DNA from: Hordeum vulgare subsp. vulgare
Taxonomy: Eukaryota; Streptophyta; Magnoliopsida; Poales; Poaceae
Assembly (NCBI RefSeq): GCF_904849725.1
Contig: NC_058521.1
Coordinates: 560,438,176-560,502,175 of the forward strand
Reading direction: 5' to 3'
DNA: 64,000 nt
This document shows, in pieces, positions 34,109-45,984 of this stretch. Under the pieces are notes generated by a model. It had not been told where the DNA came from and ran no database searches. It saw only the letters and a program-made list of their open reading frames with translations. Position numbers and translations under genes: made by a program. How positions within the stretch are numbered: the first letter of the stretch is position 1; each line of letters opens with the position of its first letter.

Positions 34109-35008
34109 TGTAATGCCCCAAGTGTGTTATTGCCATATTTTGAACCTATTGCATGTGGGTCCACTTTGTCCTTGATATGAGAGCTACACTATGTGTTATT
34201 TCATGTCACCTTGCCTTGTTCTTCCTTTGCATGCATGCATTTCATCCATCCCATGCCTATTGTGTTTGATGCCTTGTGGTCTTATGTGTTGGTGGGATCC
34301 ATGTGAGGTGGTGATGTGATGTGTTAGCTTGAGTGGAGTGTGCATGTGTTAGTAGGAAGCATGAGAATTGCTCTAGGGTTTAAAAGAAAACCTTCCTCCT
34401 CTCTTTTATCTTAAGCCCTATATACACTTGTCCCATCCTTGTTTTAAAAATGTCCTTGTTTTAGCATATTTTGTGGTGGTTGTGAAGTGGTGTATCTGTT
34501 GTTTTAAATCCATATTTGAAAGGTGCAAATATTCCCAAAACAGATAATGTAAATGCTGTTTTGAAATATTTAGTTGCCCCAAATAATTCTTTTCTATTTT
34601 ATTCAAATGGGTCATAATTCCCTTATGACCAAGGGGTACTTTGTTTTATTTTAAACCCCATCGTTTTGCCTTGGTTTTAATTCCTTCTCTGGTTTGTTTA
34701 AATTAGAAAACCCCCTCACGGCTCCTTTCTCTCTACCTGGCGCCAACTTGGGCCACAAACCCTCCTCCCGTGGCCCAACTTCCTTCTCTCTCGCACCAGA
34801 AGCCCACTCCCGCGCCTCCTTCTCCTTTCTCTAACGCCGTCGTCCTGCCTGTCTGCTTTCCGTTGGAGCTACAGAGAGAGGGGAGTCGAGAGGCATGACG
34901 GCGCCGTCCCGTCGAGGCCTCATAAGAACCTTGGCGTCCGTGCCCTTTCCCTAGGGTTCCTCTTCCCCTCAGCCGCCGCCGCCACCACTCCCCATCCCCA
35001 TCTCCATC

Positions 35009-35028
35009 TCTTCTTCTTCTTCTTCTTC
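35009..35028. repeat. (TTC)n microsatellite
   Basis: Six uninterrupted TTC units just upstream of the possible donor site at 35030. Confidence 0.85.
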
Positions 35029-35816
35029 CCTGGTAAGTCCTGTAGGTTAGCAGCAGAGAGAGAGAGGAGCTCGCCGCGTCTACCCCGCCTTCGTTGCCGT
35101 CCGGTGAGTCCGCCATGTCCAGGAGATTGGTGTTCGACCCCGCGTTCCGTTTCCATCGTTGGTAGGGTCGGGGAGCAACCACACCGACGCGGCCGAGCTC
35201 GTCTTCACCTCGGACCAGAAGCTCTTCTTCCTCTTCTTCGGTTCGGCAGTAGCAGATCATTCTTCTTCCTCTTTGTCGCCTCATCGCCGTGGGGCCCTCT
35301 CCTTCCTTCCCCAAGGTGTGGTGCTTTCCCCCCGTCCTTCTTCCTCCTTGGTTCGGCCTAGGTCCGCCTAGAGCTCGCCATGCCTCTCTGTCGTAGTAGC
35401 TCGACAGCAGAGAGGTGCTCATGGTGCATGTGTGTGCTTGGGGTGCAGAGATCTTGGTGGTGTGGTGCTCGCAGGTTTCGGCAGCAGGAGGAGTGTCCTC
35501 CTCGTAGCCCTAGTGCCTCCCGTCCGGTAGCAGCTGCAGCAGCAGGGCACGACGATCTCCCTGCCGCCGAGTTTCTCTGTCAAGCAGAGCAGCAGCTCGT
35601 GTGTTTGTGTGTGTGGTGTAGTCTCGGCAGCAGTTCTGTGTGGTAGCAGTGGGTCTGTAGGGCCTCCTCGCAGCGGAAATAGCGCAGGTCTCCGCCGTGG
35701 CGCAGCAGCAGCAGCAACAGCCCCGACGATCTCCCTGTCGCCGGAATTTCTTTGTAGGCAGAGAAGGGCGTCCTGCTAGCTCACCTAGTTACAATTCCCT
35801 CCTCTGTCAGGCGTCA

Positions 35817-35901
35817 ATGCACTAGCGTAGTGGTTGGTGTCTTGCGTTTGTATGCGAGAGGTCGAGGGTTCGATCCGAGGGGAAGCCTCCCCCCTTTTTT
35901 T
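35817..35901 (+). ncRNA. tRNA-Ala-like Pol III module (SINE-like head)
   Basis: An A-box-like TAGTGGTTGGTG at 35828-35839, an anticodon-arm-like CTTGC...GCGAG with TTTGTAT between (35841-35858), a perfect B-box GGTTCGATCC at 35867-35876, and a T7 run at 35895-35901 that could terminate Pol III. The anticodon-arm to B-box part resembles plant tRNA-Ala. The T-stem pairs poorly, so it is not a functional tRNA. It could be a SINE fragment or a tRNA-like part of the LTR. Confidence 0.5.
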
Positions 35902-35992
35902 GTTTTGTTGGTTTTCTTCGGCTCTGTAGATTAGCGCAGCAGTGCAGCCCACCTGCCAGACGCCTCTGTTTCTGTCGAGCAACAGGTCCCTA

Positions 35993-36083
35993 ACAGGGTG
36001 GTTTGCACCTGTGGATACCACCAGTAGGTCTGGGGTTCGACCCCAGTACCTCTCCTTTTGTTTTACTTGTTTCCTTTTTTTTT
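35993..36083 (+). ncRNA. Second tRNA-like Pol III module
   Basis: A perfect T-arm, CTGGG-GTTCGAC-CCCAG (36030-36046), with the B-box core GGTTCGACC, is preceded by a D-arm-like GGTGGTTTGCACC and followed by T-rich sequence with a T9 run at 36075-36083. It is about 170 bases downstream of the first module. Acceptor-stem pairing is not evident. Confidence 0.45.
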
Positions 36084-36694
36084 GCCTTTGTTGATTGGTA
36101 GCTAAGCAGTCCCTGGTTATTCTTATTATTGTGTTGTGCTATGCACATGGGAGTATTTTTTCCCCTCCTCTCAACCAGCATGGGAGTGGTGTTTAGCTAG
36201 CCTTGTGAGTCCCATGATGGTATACTTGGTGTGTGCGCTTTTGTAGTTGATTAGATGTGTGTATGTGTTATATGCATGTGTAGGTATTCTTTTGGTTTTG
36301 CTAGTGTGTGTAGGTTGTTTGGTTGCTACTAGATGACATGTATATGAGTAGATGTGTGTGTGTTGAGATGATGTGTGAGTAGGTAGTGCACACACATGTG
36401 GTCCCTAGTAAGTGCAAGTAAGTGATGCTTCCATATTACTTGCATGGTAGTTTTTCCCTCATGTTGTTCTTGGGTTCATGTGCTTGTGATGAGGTTTGTG
36501 GTGATGATATGTATGTGGTGAAAACACCCCCATTTGCAACTTGTGCACCTCCTCATGTTAGATATGAGAGAGGGCAAGATTTGTGTGTGTGGGTGATGTA
36601 GTCAGAGAAGTGTTTGTGTTGTTGATGTGCATGACACCAACATGGGGTCCAAACCCTCATGTCCATAATGTCTTTGTGCACATGAGCATAGCAA

Positions 36695-36699
36695 TGTGG
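36695..36699. repeat. Left target site duplication of Angela A1
   Basis: TGTGG, identical to 61657-61661. Confidence 0.9.
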
Positions 36700-38512
36700 T
36701 GCTGGGGAACGTCGCATGGGAAACAAAATTTTCCTACGCGCACGAAGACCTATCATGGTGATGTCCATCTACGAGAGGGGATGAGTGATCTACGTACCCT
36801 TGTAGACCGTACAGCAGAAGCGTTAGTGAACGCGGTTGATGTAGTGGAATGTCCTCACGTCCCTCGATCCGCCCCGCGAACTATCCCGCGATCAGTCCCA
36901 CGATCTAGTGCCGAACAGACGGCACCTCCGCGTTCAGCACACGTACAGCTCGACGATGATCTCGGCCTTCTTGATCCAGCAAGAGAGACGGAGAGGTAGA
37001 AGAGTTCTCCGGCAGCGTGACGATGCTCCGGAGGTTGGTGATGATCTCGTCTCAGCAGGGCTCCGCCCGAGCTCCGCAGAAACGCGATCTAGAGGAAAAA
37101 CCGTGGAGGTATGTGGTCGGGCTGCCGTGGAAAAGTCGTCTCAAATCAGCCCTAAAACCTCCGTATATATAGGTGGGAGAGGGGGGACCTTGCCTTGGGG
37201 CTCAAGGAGCCCCAAGGGGGTCGGCCGAGCCAAAGGGGGGAAGGACTCCCCCCCAAACCGAGTCCTACTTGGTTTGGTGGGTGGAGTCCTTCTTTCCTTT
37301 CCCACCTCCTCCTTTTTTTTTCTCTTTGATTTTTCTTCCAATGCGCATAGGGCCCTTTTGGGCTGTCCCCCCAGCCCACTAAGGGCTGGTGCGCCACCCT
37401 CAAGGCCTATGGGCTTCCCCGGGGTGGGTTGCCCCCCGGTGAACTCCCGGAACCCATTCGTCATTCCCGGTACATTCCCGGTAACTCCGAAAACCTTCCG
37501 GTAATCAAATGAGGTCATCCTATATATCAATCTTCGTTTCCGGACCATTCCGGAAACCCTTGTGACGTTCGTGATCTCATCCGGGACTCCGAACAACATT
37601 CGGTAACCAACCATATAACTCAAATACGCATAAAACAACGTCGAACCTTAAGTGTGCAGACCCTGCGGGTTCGAGAACTATGTAGACATGACCCGAGAGA
37701 CTCCTCGGTCAATATCCAATAGCGGGACCTGGATGCCCATATTGGATCCTACATATTCTACGAAGATCTCATCGTTTGAACCTCAGTGCCAAGGATTCAT
37801 ATAATCCCGTATGTCATTCCCTTTGTCCTTCGATATGTTACTTGCCCGAGATTCGATCGTCAGTATCCGCATACCTATTTCAATCTCGTTTACCGGCAAG
37901 TCTCTTTACTCGTTCCGTAATACAAGATCCCGCAACTTACACTAAGTTACATTGCTTGCAAGGCTTGTGTGTGATGTTGTATTACCGAGTGGGCCCCGAG
38001 GTACCTCTCCGTCACACGGAGTGACAAATCCCAGTCTTGATCCATACTAACTCAACGAACACCTTCAGAGATACCTGTAGAGCATCTTTATAGTCACCCA
38101 GTTACGTTGCGACGTTTGATACACGCAAAGTATTCCTCCGGTGTTAGTGAGTTATATGATCTCATGGTCATAGGAACAAATACTTGACACGCAGAAAACA
38201 GTAGCAACAAAATGACACGATCAACATGCTATGCCTATTAGTTTGGGTCTAGTCCATCACGTGATTCTCCTAATGACGTGATCCAGTTATCAAGCAACAA
38301 CACCTTGTTCATAATCAGAAGACACTGACTACCTTTGATCAACTGGCTAGCCAACTAGAGGCTTGCTAGGGACAATGTTTTGTCTATGTATCCACACATG
38401 TAAATGAGTCTTCATTCAATACAATTATAGCATGGATAATAAACGATTATCTTGATACAGGAATTATAATAATAACTATATTTATTGTTGCCTCTAGGGC
38501 ATAATTCCAACA
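36700..38512 (-). repeat. A1 3' LTR
   Basis: 1813 bp, TGTTGGAATTATGCCC (38512) to CCCCAGCA (36700). TATA box TATATATA at 37164-37171 (minus strand TATATATACGGAGG). It contains two copies of the CATTCCCGGTA direct repeat near 37470, whereas the A1 5' LTR has one. Confidence 0.9.
37164..37171 (-). promoter_or_regulatory. TATA box of the A1 3' LTR
   Basis: TATATATA on the minus strand, in the promoter position known for BARE/Angela LTRs. Confidence 0.6.
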
Positions 38513-38523
38513 GTCTCCCACTT
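38513..38523 (-). other. A1 polypurine tract
   Basis: Minus strand AAGTGGGAGAC abutting TGTTGGAATT. Confidence 0.85.
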
Positions 38524-38564
38524 GCACTAGAGTCAATAATCTAGCCCTCACATCATCATGCGAA

Positions 38565-41500
38565 TTACATTGTAATAAATCTAACACCCATACAGTTCTG
38601 GTGTTGATCATGCTTTGGCCGTGGAAGAGGTTTAGTCAGGGGTCTGCTACATTCAGATCCGTGTGCACTTTGCATATATTTACGTCCTCCCCTTCGACGT
38701 AGTCGCGGATGAGGTTGAAGCGTTATTTGATGTGTCTGGACTTCTTGTGAAACCGTGGTTCCTTTGCTAAGGGAATGGCACCCGTGTTGTCATAGAACAT
38801 GGTTATTGGATTCAGTGCGTTGACACCACTCCAAGATCCGTCATGAACTGCTTCATCCAGACACCCTCCTTAGCCGCCTCCGAGGCAGCCATGTACTGCG
38901 CTTCACATGTAGAATATGCTATGACGCTTTGCTTGGAACTGCACCAGCTTACCGCACCCCCATTAAGAATAAATACGTATCCGGTTTGCGACTTAGAGTC
39001 GTCCGGATCTGTGTCAAAGCTTGCATCGATGTAACCTTTTACGGCGAGCTCTTCGTCACCTCCATACACGAGAAACATCTCCTTAGTCCTTTTCAGGTAC
39101 TTCAGAATATTCTTGACCGCTGTCCAGTGATCCACTCCTGGATTACTCTGGAACCTACCTGCCATACTTATGGCCAGGCTAACGTCCGGTCTAGTGCACA
39201 ACATTGCATACATGATAGAACCTATGGCTGAAGCATAGGGGACGGAGCGCATATGCAATCTATCTTCATGAGTTGCTGGGCACTGAGTCTTACTCAATCT
39301 CGTACCTTGTAAAACTGGCAAGAACCCCTTCTTGGACTGTTCCATTTTGAACCTCTTCAAAACTTTATCAAGGTATGTGCTTTGTGAAAGTCCTATCAAG
39401 CGTTTTGATCTATCCCTATAGATCTTAATGCCTAGAATGTGAGCAGCTTCTCCTAGGTCCTTCATAGAGAAACTTTTATTCAAGTAATCCTTTATGCTCT
39501 CCAAAAACTCTACGTTGTTTCCAATCAGCAATATGTCATCCACATATAATATTAGAAACGCCACAGAGCTCCCACTCACTTTCTTGTAAATAAAAGATTC
39601 TCCAACCACTTGTATAAACCCAAATGCTTTGATCACCTCATCAAAGCGTTTGTTCCAACTCCGAGATGCTTGCACCAGTCCATAAATGTATCGCTGGAGC
39701 TTGCACACCTTGTTAGCATTCTTAGGATCGACAAAACCTTCGGGTTGCATCATATACAATTCTTCCTTAAGGAAACCGTTAAGGAACGCCGTTTTGACAT
39801 CCATCTGCCAGATTTCATAATCGAAAAATGCAGCTATTGCTAACATGATTCTGACGGACTTAAGCATCGCTACGGGTGAGAATGTCTCATCGTAGTCAAC
39901 TCCTTGAACTTGTGAAAAACCCTTTGCCACAAGTCGAGCTTTATAAACGGTCACATTGCCGTCAGCGTCCGTCTTCCTCTTAAAGATCCATTTGTTCTGA
40001 ATAGCCTTGCGGCCCTTAGGCAGTACCTCCAAAGTCCACACTTTGTTCTCATACATGGATCCTATCTCGGACTTCATGGCTTCTAGCCATTTGTTGGAAT
40101 CTGGGCCCACCATTGCTTCTTCATAATTTGCAGGTTCATTGTTGTCCAACAATATGATTGATAAGACGGGATTGCCGTACCACTCTGGAGCAACACATGG
40201 TCTCGTCGACCTGCGTGGTTCGACAGAAACTTGAACCAGAGTTTCATGATCATCATCATTAACTTCCTCCTCAACCGGCGTCGCAACTACAGAGGTTTCC
40301 CCTTGCCCTGCGCCACCACCCAGAGGGATGAGAGGTTCGACAACCTCGTCAAGTTCTATCTTCCTCCCACTCAATTCTCTCGAGAGAAACTCCTTCTCGA
40401 GAAAAGCTCCGTTTTTAGCAACAAACACTTTGCCCTCGGATTTGAGATAGAAGGTGTACCTAACTGTCTATTTTGGGTAACCTATGAAGATGCACCTTTC
40501 CGCTTTGGGTTCCAGCTTTTCAGGCTGAAGCTTTTTGACATAAGCATCACATCCCCAAACTTTAAGAAACGACAACTTTGGCCTTTTGCCATACCACAGT
40601 TCGTATGGTGTCGTCTCAACGGATTTTGTTGGTGCCCTATTTAAAGTGAATGCAGTTGTTTCTAATGCATAACCCCAAAACGATAACGGCAAATCGGTAA
40701 GAGACATCATAGATCGCACCATCTCTAATAAAGTACGATTAGAACGTTCGGACACACCATTACGCTGTGGTGTTCCAGGCGGTGTCAACTGTGAAACAAT
40801 TCCACATTGTCTTAAGTGAGCACCAAACTCGAAACTCAGATATTCACCCCCACGATCAGACCGTAGGAACTTGATCTTCTTGTTACGATGATTTTCAACT
40901 TCACTCTGAAATTGCTTGAACTTTTCAAATGTTTCAGACTTGTGCTTCATTAAGTAGACATAACCATATCTACTCAAATCGTCAGTGAAGGTGAGAAAAT
41001 AACGATATCCGCCGCGTGCCTCTACGCTCATCGGACCACACACATCGGTATGTATGATTTCCAACAAGTCACTTGCACGCTCCATTGTTCCGGAGAACGG
41101 AGTTTTAGTCATCTTGCCCATGAGGCATGGTTCGCACGTGTCAAGTGAATCAAAGTCAAGTGACTCCAAAAGTCCATCGGCATGGAGTTTCTTCATGCGC
41201 TTTACACCAATATGACCTAAGCGGCAGTGCCACAAAAATATGGCGCTATCATTGTTAACTCTAACTCTTTTGGTCTCAATGTTATGTATGTGTGTATCGC
41301 TATCAAGATTCAATATGAACAATCCTCTCACATTGGGTGCATGACCATAAAAGATGTTATTCATAGAAATAGAACAACCATTATTCTCTGACTTAAAAGA
41401 GTAACCGTCTCGCAATAAACAAGATCCAGATATAATGTTCATGCTCAACGCAGGCACTAATTAACAATGCTTCAAGTTCATAACTAATCCTGATGGTAAC

Positions 41501-42543
41501 TGAAGTGAAACTGTGCCGACGGCGATTGCATCAACCTTGGAACCATTTCCTACGCGCATCGTCGCTTCATCTTTCGCCAGCCTTCGTCTATTCCGCAGTT
41601 CCTGTTTCGAGTTGCAAATATGAGCAACAGAACCGGTATCGAATACCCAGGCACTACTACGAGAGCCGGTTAAGTACACATCAATAACATGTATATCAAA
41701 TATACCTGATTTTTCTTTGGCCGCCTTCTTATCTGCCAGATACTTGGGGCAATTGTGCTTCCAGTGACCCATACCCTTGCAATAGTAACACTCTGTTTCA
41801 GGCTTAGGTCCAGCTTTGGGTTTCTTCGTCGGATTGGCAACAGGCTTGCCGCTCTTCTTTGAATTACCCTTCTTGCCTTTGCCGTTTCTCTTGAAACTAG
41901 TGGTCTTATTCACCATCAACACTTGATGCTCTTTACGGAGTTCAGACTCTGCGACTTTCAGCATCGCAAACAACTCGCCGGGTGACTTGTTCATCCCTTG
42001 CATGTTGTAGTTCAACACAAAGCCTTTATAGCTTGGCGGTAGTGATTGAAGGATTCTGTCAGTGGTAGCCTCTTGCGGGAGTTCAATCCCCAGCTCAGCT
42101 AGACGGTTTGAGTACCCAGACATTTTGAGCACATGTTCACTGACAAACGAGTTCTCCTCCATCTTGCAAGCATAGAATTTATCGGAGGTCTCATACCTCT
42201 CGATCCGGGCGTTCTTCTGAAAGATAAACTTCAATTCCTGGAACATCTCAAATGCTCCATGACGCTCAAAGCGACGTTGAATTCCCAGTTCTAAGCCATA
42301 CAAGACTGCACATTGAACTACTGAGTAGTCCTCCTTACGTGCTAACCAAGCGTTCTTAACATCCTGATCAGCCGTAGCGGGTGGTTCATCTCCTAGCGCA
42401 GCATTAAGGACATAATCCTTCTTCCCAGCTTGTAAGATTAGCTTAAGATTACGAGCCCAGTCTACAACGTTGCTTCCATCATCTTTCAACTTAGCTTTCT
42501 CTAGGAACGTATTAAAATTCAGGGTGACTGTCGCGTGAGCCAT
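38565..42543 (-). pseudogene. Angela A1 gag-pol polyprotein, two stops and a frameshift
   Basis: Begins MAHATVTLNFNTFLEK at 42543 and follows the intact copy (53112-57092) closely: gag, CCHC knuckle (CYYCKGMGHWKHNC), protease DTGSVAHIC, integrase, RT (YVDDILLIG), RNase H. Tyr361 is TAA (41461-41463), and Glu in GYPKETVG is TAG (40468-40470). A one-base loss near 38840 shifts the RNase H end out of frame, leading to a stop at 38812. It also has many more amino-acid differences than the two nested copies have from each other. This agrees with its being the older host of the nested insertion. Confidence 0.9.
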
Positions 42544-43775
42544 GATCTACAACACAAATATATTCAAAGTGGACTTAGACTATGTTCAAGATAATTAGAG
42601 TTTAACTTAATCAAATTATTCGCTAAACTCCCACTCAAAAAGTACATCTCTCTAGTCATTTGAGTAGTTCATGACCCACTTACACTAGCTCAAGTCCGAT
42701 CATCACGTGAGTTGAGTATAGTTTCAGTGGTAAGCATCCCTATGCTAATCATATCATCTATATGATTCATGATCGACCTTTCGGTCTCATGTGTTCCGAG
42801 GCCATGTCTGCACATGCTAGGCTCGTCAAGCTTAACCCGAGTATTCCGCGTGCGCAACTGTTTTGCACCCGTTGTATGTGAACGTTGAGTCTATCACACC
42901 CGATCATCACGTGATGTCTCGAAACGACGAACTGTAGCAACGGTGCACAGTCAGGGAGAACACAATTTCGTCTTGAAATTTTAGTGAGAGATTACCTCAT
43001 AATGCTACCGTCGTTCTAAGCAAAATAAGGTGCATAAAAGGATTAACATCACATGCAATTCATAAGTGACATGATATGGCCATCATCACGTGCTTCTTGA
43101 TCTCCATCACCAAAGCACCTGGCACGATCTTCTTGTCACCTGCGCCACACCATGATCTCCATCAACGTGTCTCCATCGGGGTTGTCGTGACTCATGCTAT
43201 TACTACTAAAGCTACATCCTAGCAAAATAGTAAACGCATCTGCAAGCACAAACATTAGTATAAAGACAACCCTATGGCTCCTGCCGGTTGCCGTACCATC
43301 GACGTGCAAGTCGATATTATCTATTACAACATGATCATCTCATACATCCAATATATCAGATCACAAGCATACCCTGCAAAAACAAGTTAGACGTCCTCTA
43401 ATTTTGTTGTTGCATGTTTTACGTGGTGACCATGGGTATCTAGTAGGATCGCATCTTACTTACCCAAACATCACAATGGAGATATATGAGTTGCTATTTA
43501 ACCTCATCCAAGGACCTCCTCGGTCAAATCCGATTCAACTAAAGTTGGAGAAACCGACACTTGCCAGTCATCTTTGAGCAACGGGGCTACTCGTAGCGAT
43601 GAAACCAGTCTCTCGTAAGCGTACAAGTAATGTCGGTCCAAGCCGCTTCAATCCAACAATACCGTGGAATCAAGAAAATACTAAGGAGGGCAGCAAATCG
43701 CACATCACCGCCCACAAAAACTTTTGTGTTCTACTCGAGAAGACATCTATGCATGAACCTAGCTCATGATGCCAC
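42544..43775 (-). other. A1 untranslated leader
   Basis: 1.2 kb between PBS and gag start, collinear with the leaders of the nested copies (49966-51235 and 57093-58362), which contain extra short duplications such as ATCATGATCTCC. No gene is present. In BARE-type elements this region holds dimerisation and packaging signals, but none was resolved here. Confidence 0.7.
43762..43774 (-). other. A1 primer binding site
   Basis: Minus strand TGGCATCATGAGC, one base after the LTR end. It resembles the tRNA-iMet-type PBS (TGGTATCAGAGC) with changes. Confidence 0.6.
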
Positions 43776-44118
43776 TGCTGGGGAACGTCGCATGGGAAAC
43801 AAAATTTTCCTACGCGCACGAAGACCTATCATGGTGATGTCCATCTACGAGAGGGGATGAGTGATCTATGTACCCTTGTAGACCGTACAGCAGAAGCGTT
43901 AGTGAACGCGGTTGATGTAGTGGAACATCCTCACGTCCCTCGATCCGCCCCGCGAACTATCCCGCGATCAGTCCCACGATCTAGTGCCGAACGGACGGCA
44001 CCTCCGCGTTCAGCACACGTACAGCTCGACGATGATCTCGGCCTTCTTGATCCAGCAAGAGAGACGGAGAGGTAGAGGAGTTCTCCGGCAGCGTGACGGC
44101 GCTCCGGAGGTTGGTGAT
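43776..44118 (-). repeat. A1 5' LTR, 3'-terminal part
   Basis: 343 bases ending in the GTGAT copied at 60188-60192. The LTR resumes there. Confidence 0.9.
44114..44118. repeat. Left target site duplication of the tandem Angela array
   Basis: GTGAT, identical to 60188-60192. Uninterrupted A1-type LTRs read GGTGATGATC here. Confidence 0.92.
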
Positions 44119-45932
44119 TGATGGGGAACGTCGCATGGGAAACAAAAATTTTCCTACGCGCACGAAGACCTATCATGGTGATGTCATCTACGAGAGGGGA
44201 TGAGTGATCTACGTACCCTTGTAGATCGTACAGCAGAAGCGATTAGAGATCGCGGTTGACGTAGTGGAACGTCCTCACGTCCCTCGATCCGCCCCGCGAA
44301 CAATCCCGCGATCAGTCCCACGATCTAGTACCGAACGGACGGCACCTCCGCGTTCAGCACACGTACAGCTCGACGATGATCTCGGCCTTCTTGATCCAGC
44401 AAGAGAGATGGAGAGGTAGAAGAGTTCTCCGGCAGCGTGACGGTGCTCCGGAGGTTGGTGATGATCTTGTCTCAGCAGGGCTCCGCCCGAGCTCCGCAGA
44501 AACACGATCTAGAGGAAAAACTATGGAGGTATGTGGTCGGGCAGCCGTGAGAAAGTCGTCTCAAATCTGCCCTAAAAGCCCCATATATATAGGAGGAGGG
44601 AGGGGGACCTTGCCTTGGGGTCCAAGGGAACCCCAAGGGGTCGGCCGAGCCAGGGGGGAGGACTCTCCCCCCCAAACCGAGTCCTACTTGGTTTGGTGGG
44701 AGGGAGTCCTTCCCCCTTCCCACTTCTTCCTTTTTTTTTTCTTTCTTCCTTTGATTTTTATTCCTTGGCGCATAGGATTTGGTGGGCTGTCCCACCAGCC
44801 CACTAAGGGCTGGTGTGACCCCCACAAATACCTATGGGCTTCCCCGGAGTGGGTTGCCCCCCTCCGGTGAACTCCCGGAACCCATTCGTCATTCCCGGTA
44901 ATTCCGAAAACCTTCCGGTAATCAAATGAGGTCATCCTATATATCAATCTTCGTTTCCGGACCATTCCGGAAACCCTCGTGACGTCCGTGATCTCATCCG
45001 GGACTCCGAACAACATTCGGTAACCAACCATATAACTCAAATACGCATAAAACAACGTCGAACCTTAAGTGTGCAGACCCTGCGGGTTCGAGAACTATGT
45101 AGACATGACCCGAGAGACTCCTCGGTCAATATCCAATAGCGGGACCTGGATGCCCATATTGGATCCTACATATTCTACGAAGATCTTATCGTTTGAACCT
45201 CAGTGCCAAGGATTCGTATAATCCCGTATGTCATTCCCTTTGTCCTTCGGTATGTTACTTGCCCGAGATTTGATCGTCAGTATCCGCATACCTATTTCAA
45301 TCTCGTTTACCGGCAAGTCTCTTTACTCGTTCCGTAATACAAGATCCCGCAACTTACACTAAGTTACATTGCTTGCAAGGCTTGTGTGTGATGTTGTATT
45401 ACCGAGTGGGCCCCGAGATACCTCTCCGTCACACGGAGCGACAAATCCCAGTCTTGATCCATACTAACTCAACTAACACCTTCGGAGATACCTGTAGAGC
45501 ATCTTTATAGTCACCCAGTTACGTTGCGACGTTTGATACACACAAAGCATTCCTCCGGTGTCAGTGAGTTATATGATCTCATGGTCATAGGAATAAATAC
45601 TTGACACGCAGAAAACAGTAGCAACAAAATGACACGATCAACATGCTACGTCTATTAGTTTGGGTCTTAGTCCATCACGTGATTCTCCCAATGACGTGAT
45701 CCAGTTATCAAGCAACAACACCTTGTCCATAATCAGAAGACACTGACTATCATCGATCAATTGGCTAGCCAACTAGAGGCATGCTAGGGACGGTGTTTTG
45801 TCTATGTATCCACACATGTAAATGAGTCTTCATTCAATACAATTATAGCATGGATAATAAACTATTATCTTGATACAGGAATTATAATAATAACTATACA
45901 TTTATTATTGCCTCTAGGGCATAATTCCAACA
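44119..45932 (-). repeat. Array LTR 1 (3'-most)
   Basis: 1814 bp, lacking one CATTCCCGGTA unit near 44896 that LTR 2 and LTR 3 have. TATA box at 44584-44591. Confidence 0.92.
44584..44591 (-). promoter_or_regulatory. TATA box of array LTR 1
   Basis: TATATATA on the minus strand followed by TGGGGCTTTTAGGG. Confidence 0.55.
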
Positions 45933-45943
45933 GTCTCCCACTT
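45933..45943 (-). other. Polypurine tract of array copy 1
   Basis: Minus strand AAGTGGGAGAC next to LTR 1. Confidence 0.85.
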
Positions 45944-45984
45944 GCACTAGAGTCAATAATCTAGCCCTCACATCACCATGTGAA

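Larger units (their letters stand above)
34109..36699 (+). repeat. Gypsy 3' LTR, first part (interrupted by Angela A1)
   Basis: Starts TGTAATGCCCCAAGTG right after the PPT. A TATA-like CCTATATAC lies at 34417-34425, followed by a CpG-rich leader-like zone (34740-35760) with a possible splice donor CTG|GTAAGTCC at 35030, then GT-rich sequence. It resumes at 61662 after the nested Angela elements. Open frames in the CpG-rich zone on both strands are composition effects. Confidence 0.8.

Noticed and set aside
34733..35422. 229-codon minus-strand open frame in the Gypsy LTR
   Set aside because: It lies in a CpG-rich zone where several frames on both strands are open, its composition is low-complexity (Arg/Gly/Glu) and it has no recognisable domain.
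37141..37638. 165-codon frame in the Angela LTR, repeated in the other LTRs
   Set aside because: It lies across the LTR transcript start region and is present in every LTR copy with length changes from T-run and G-run indels. It is not a conserved coding frame.
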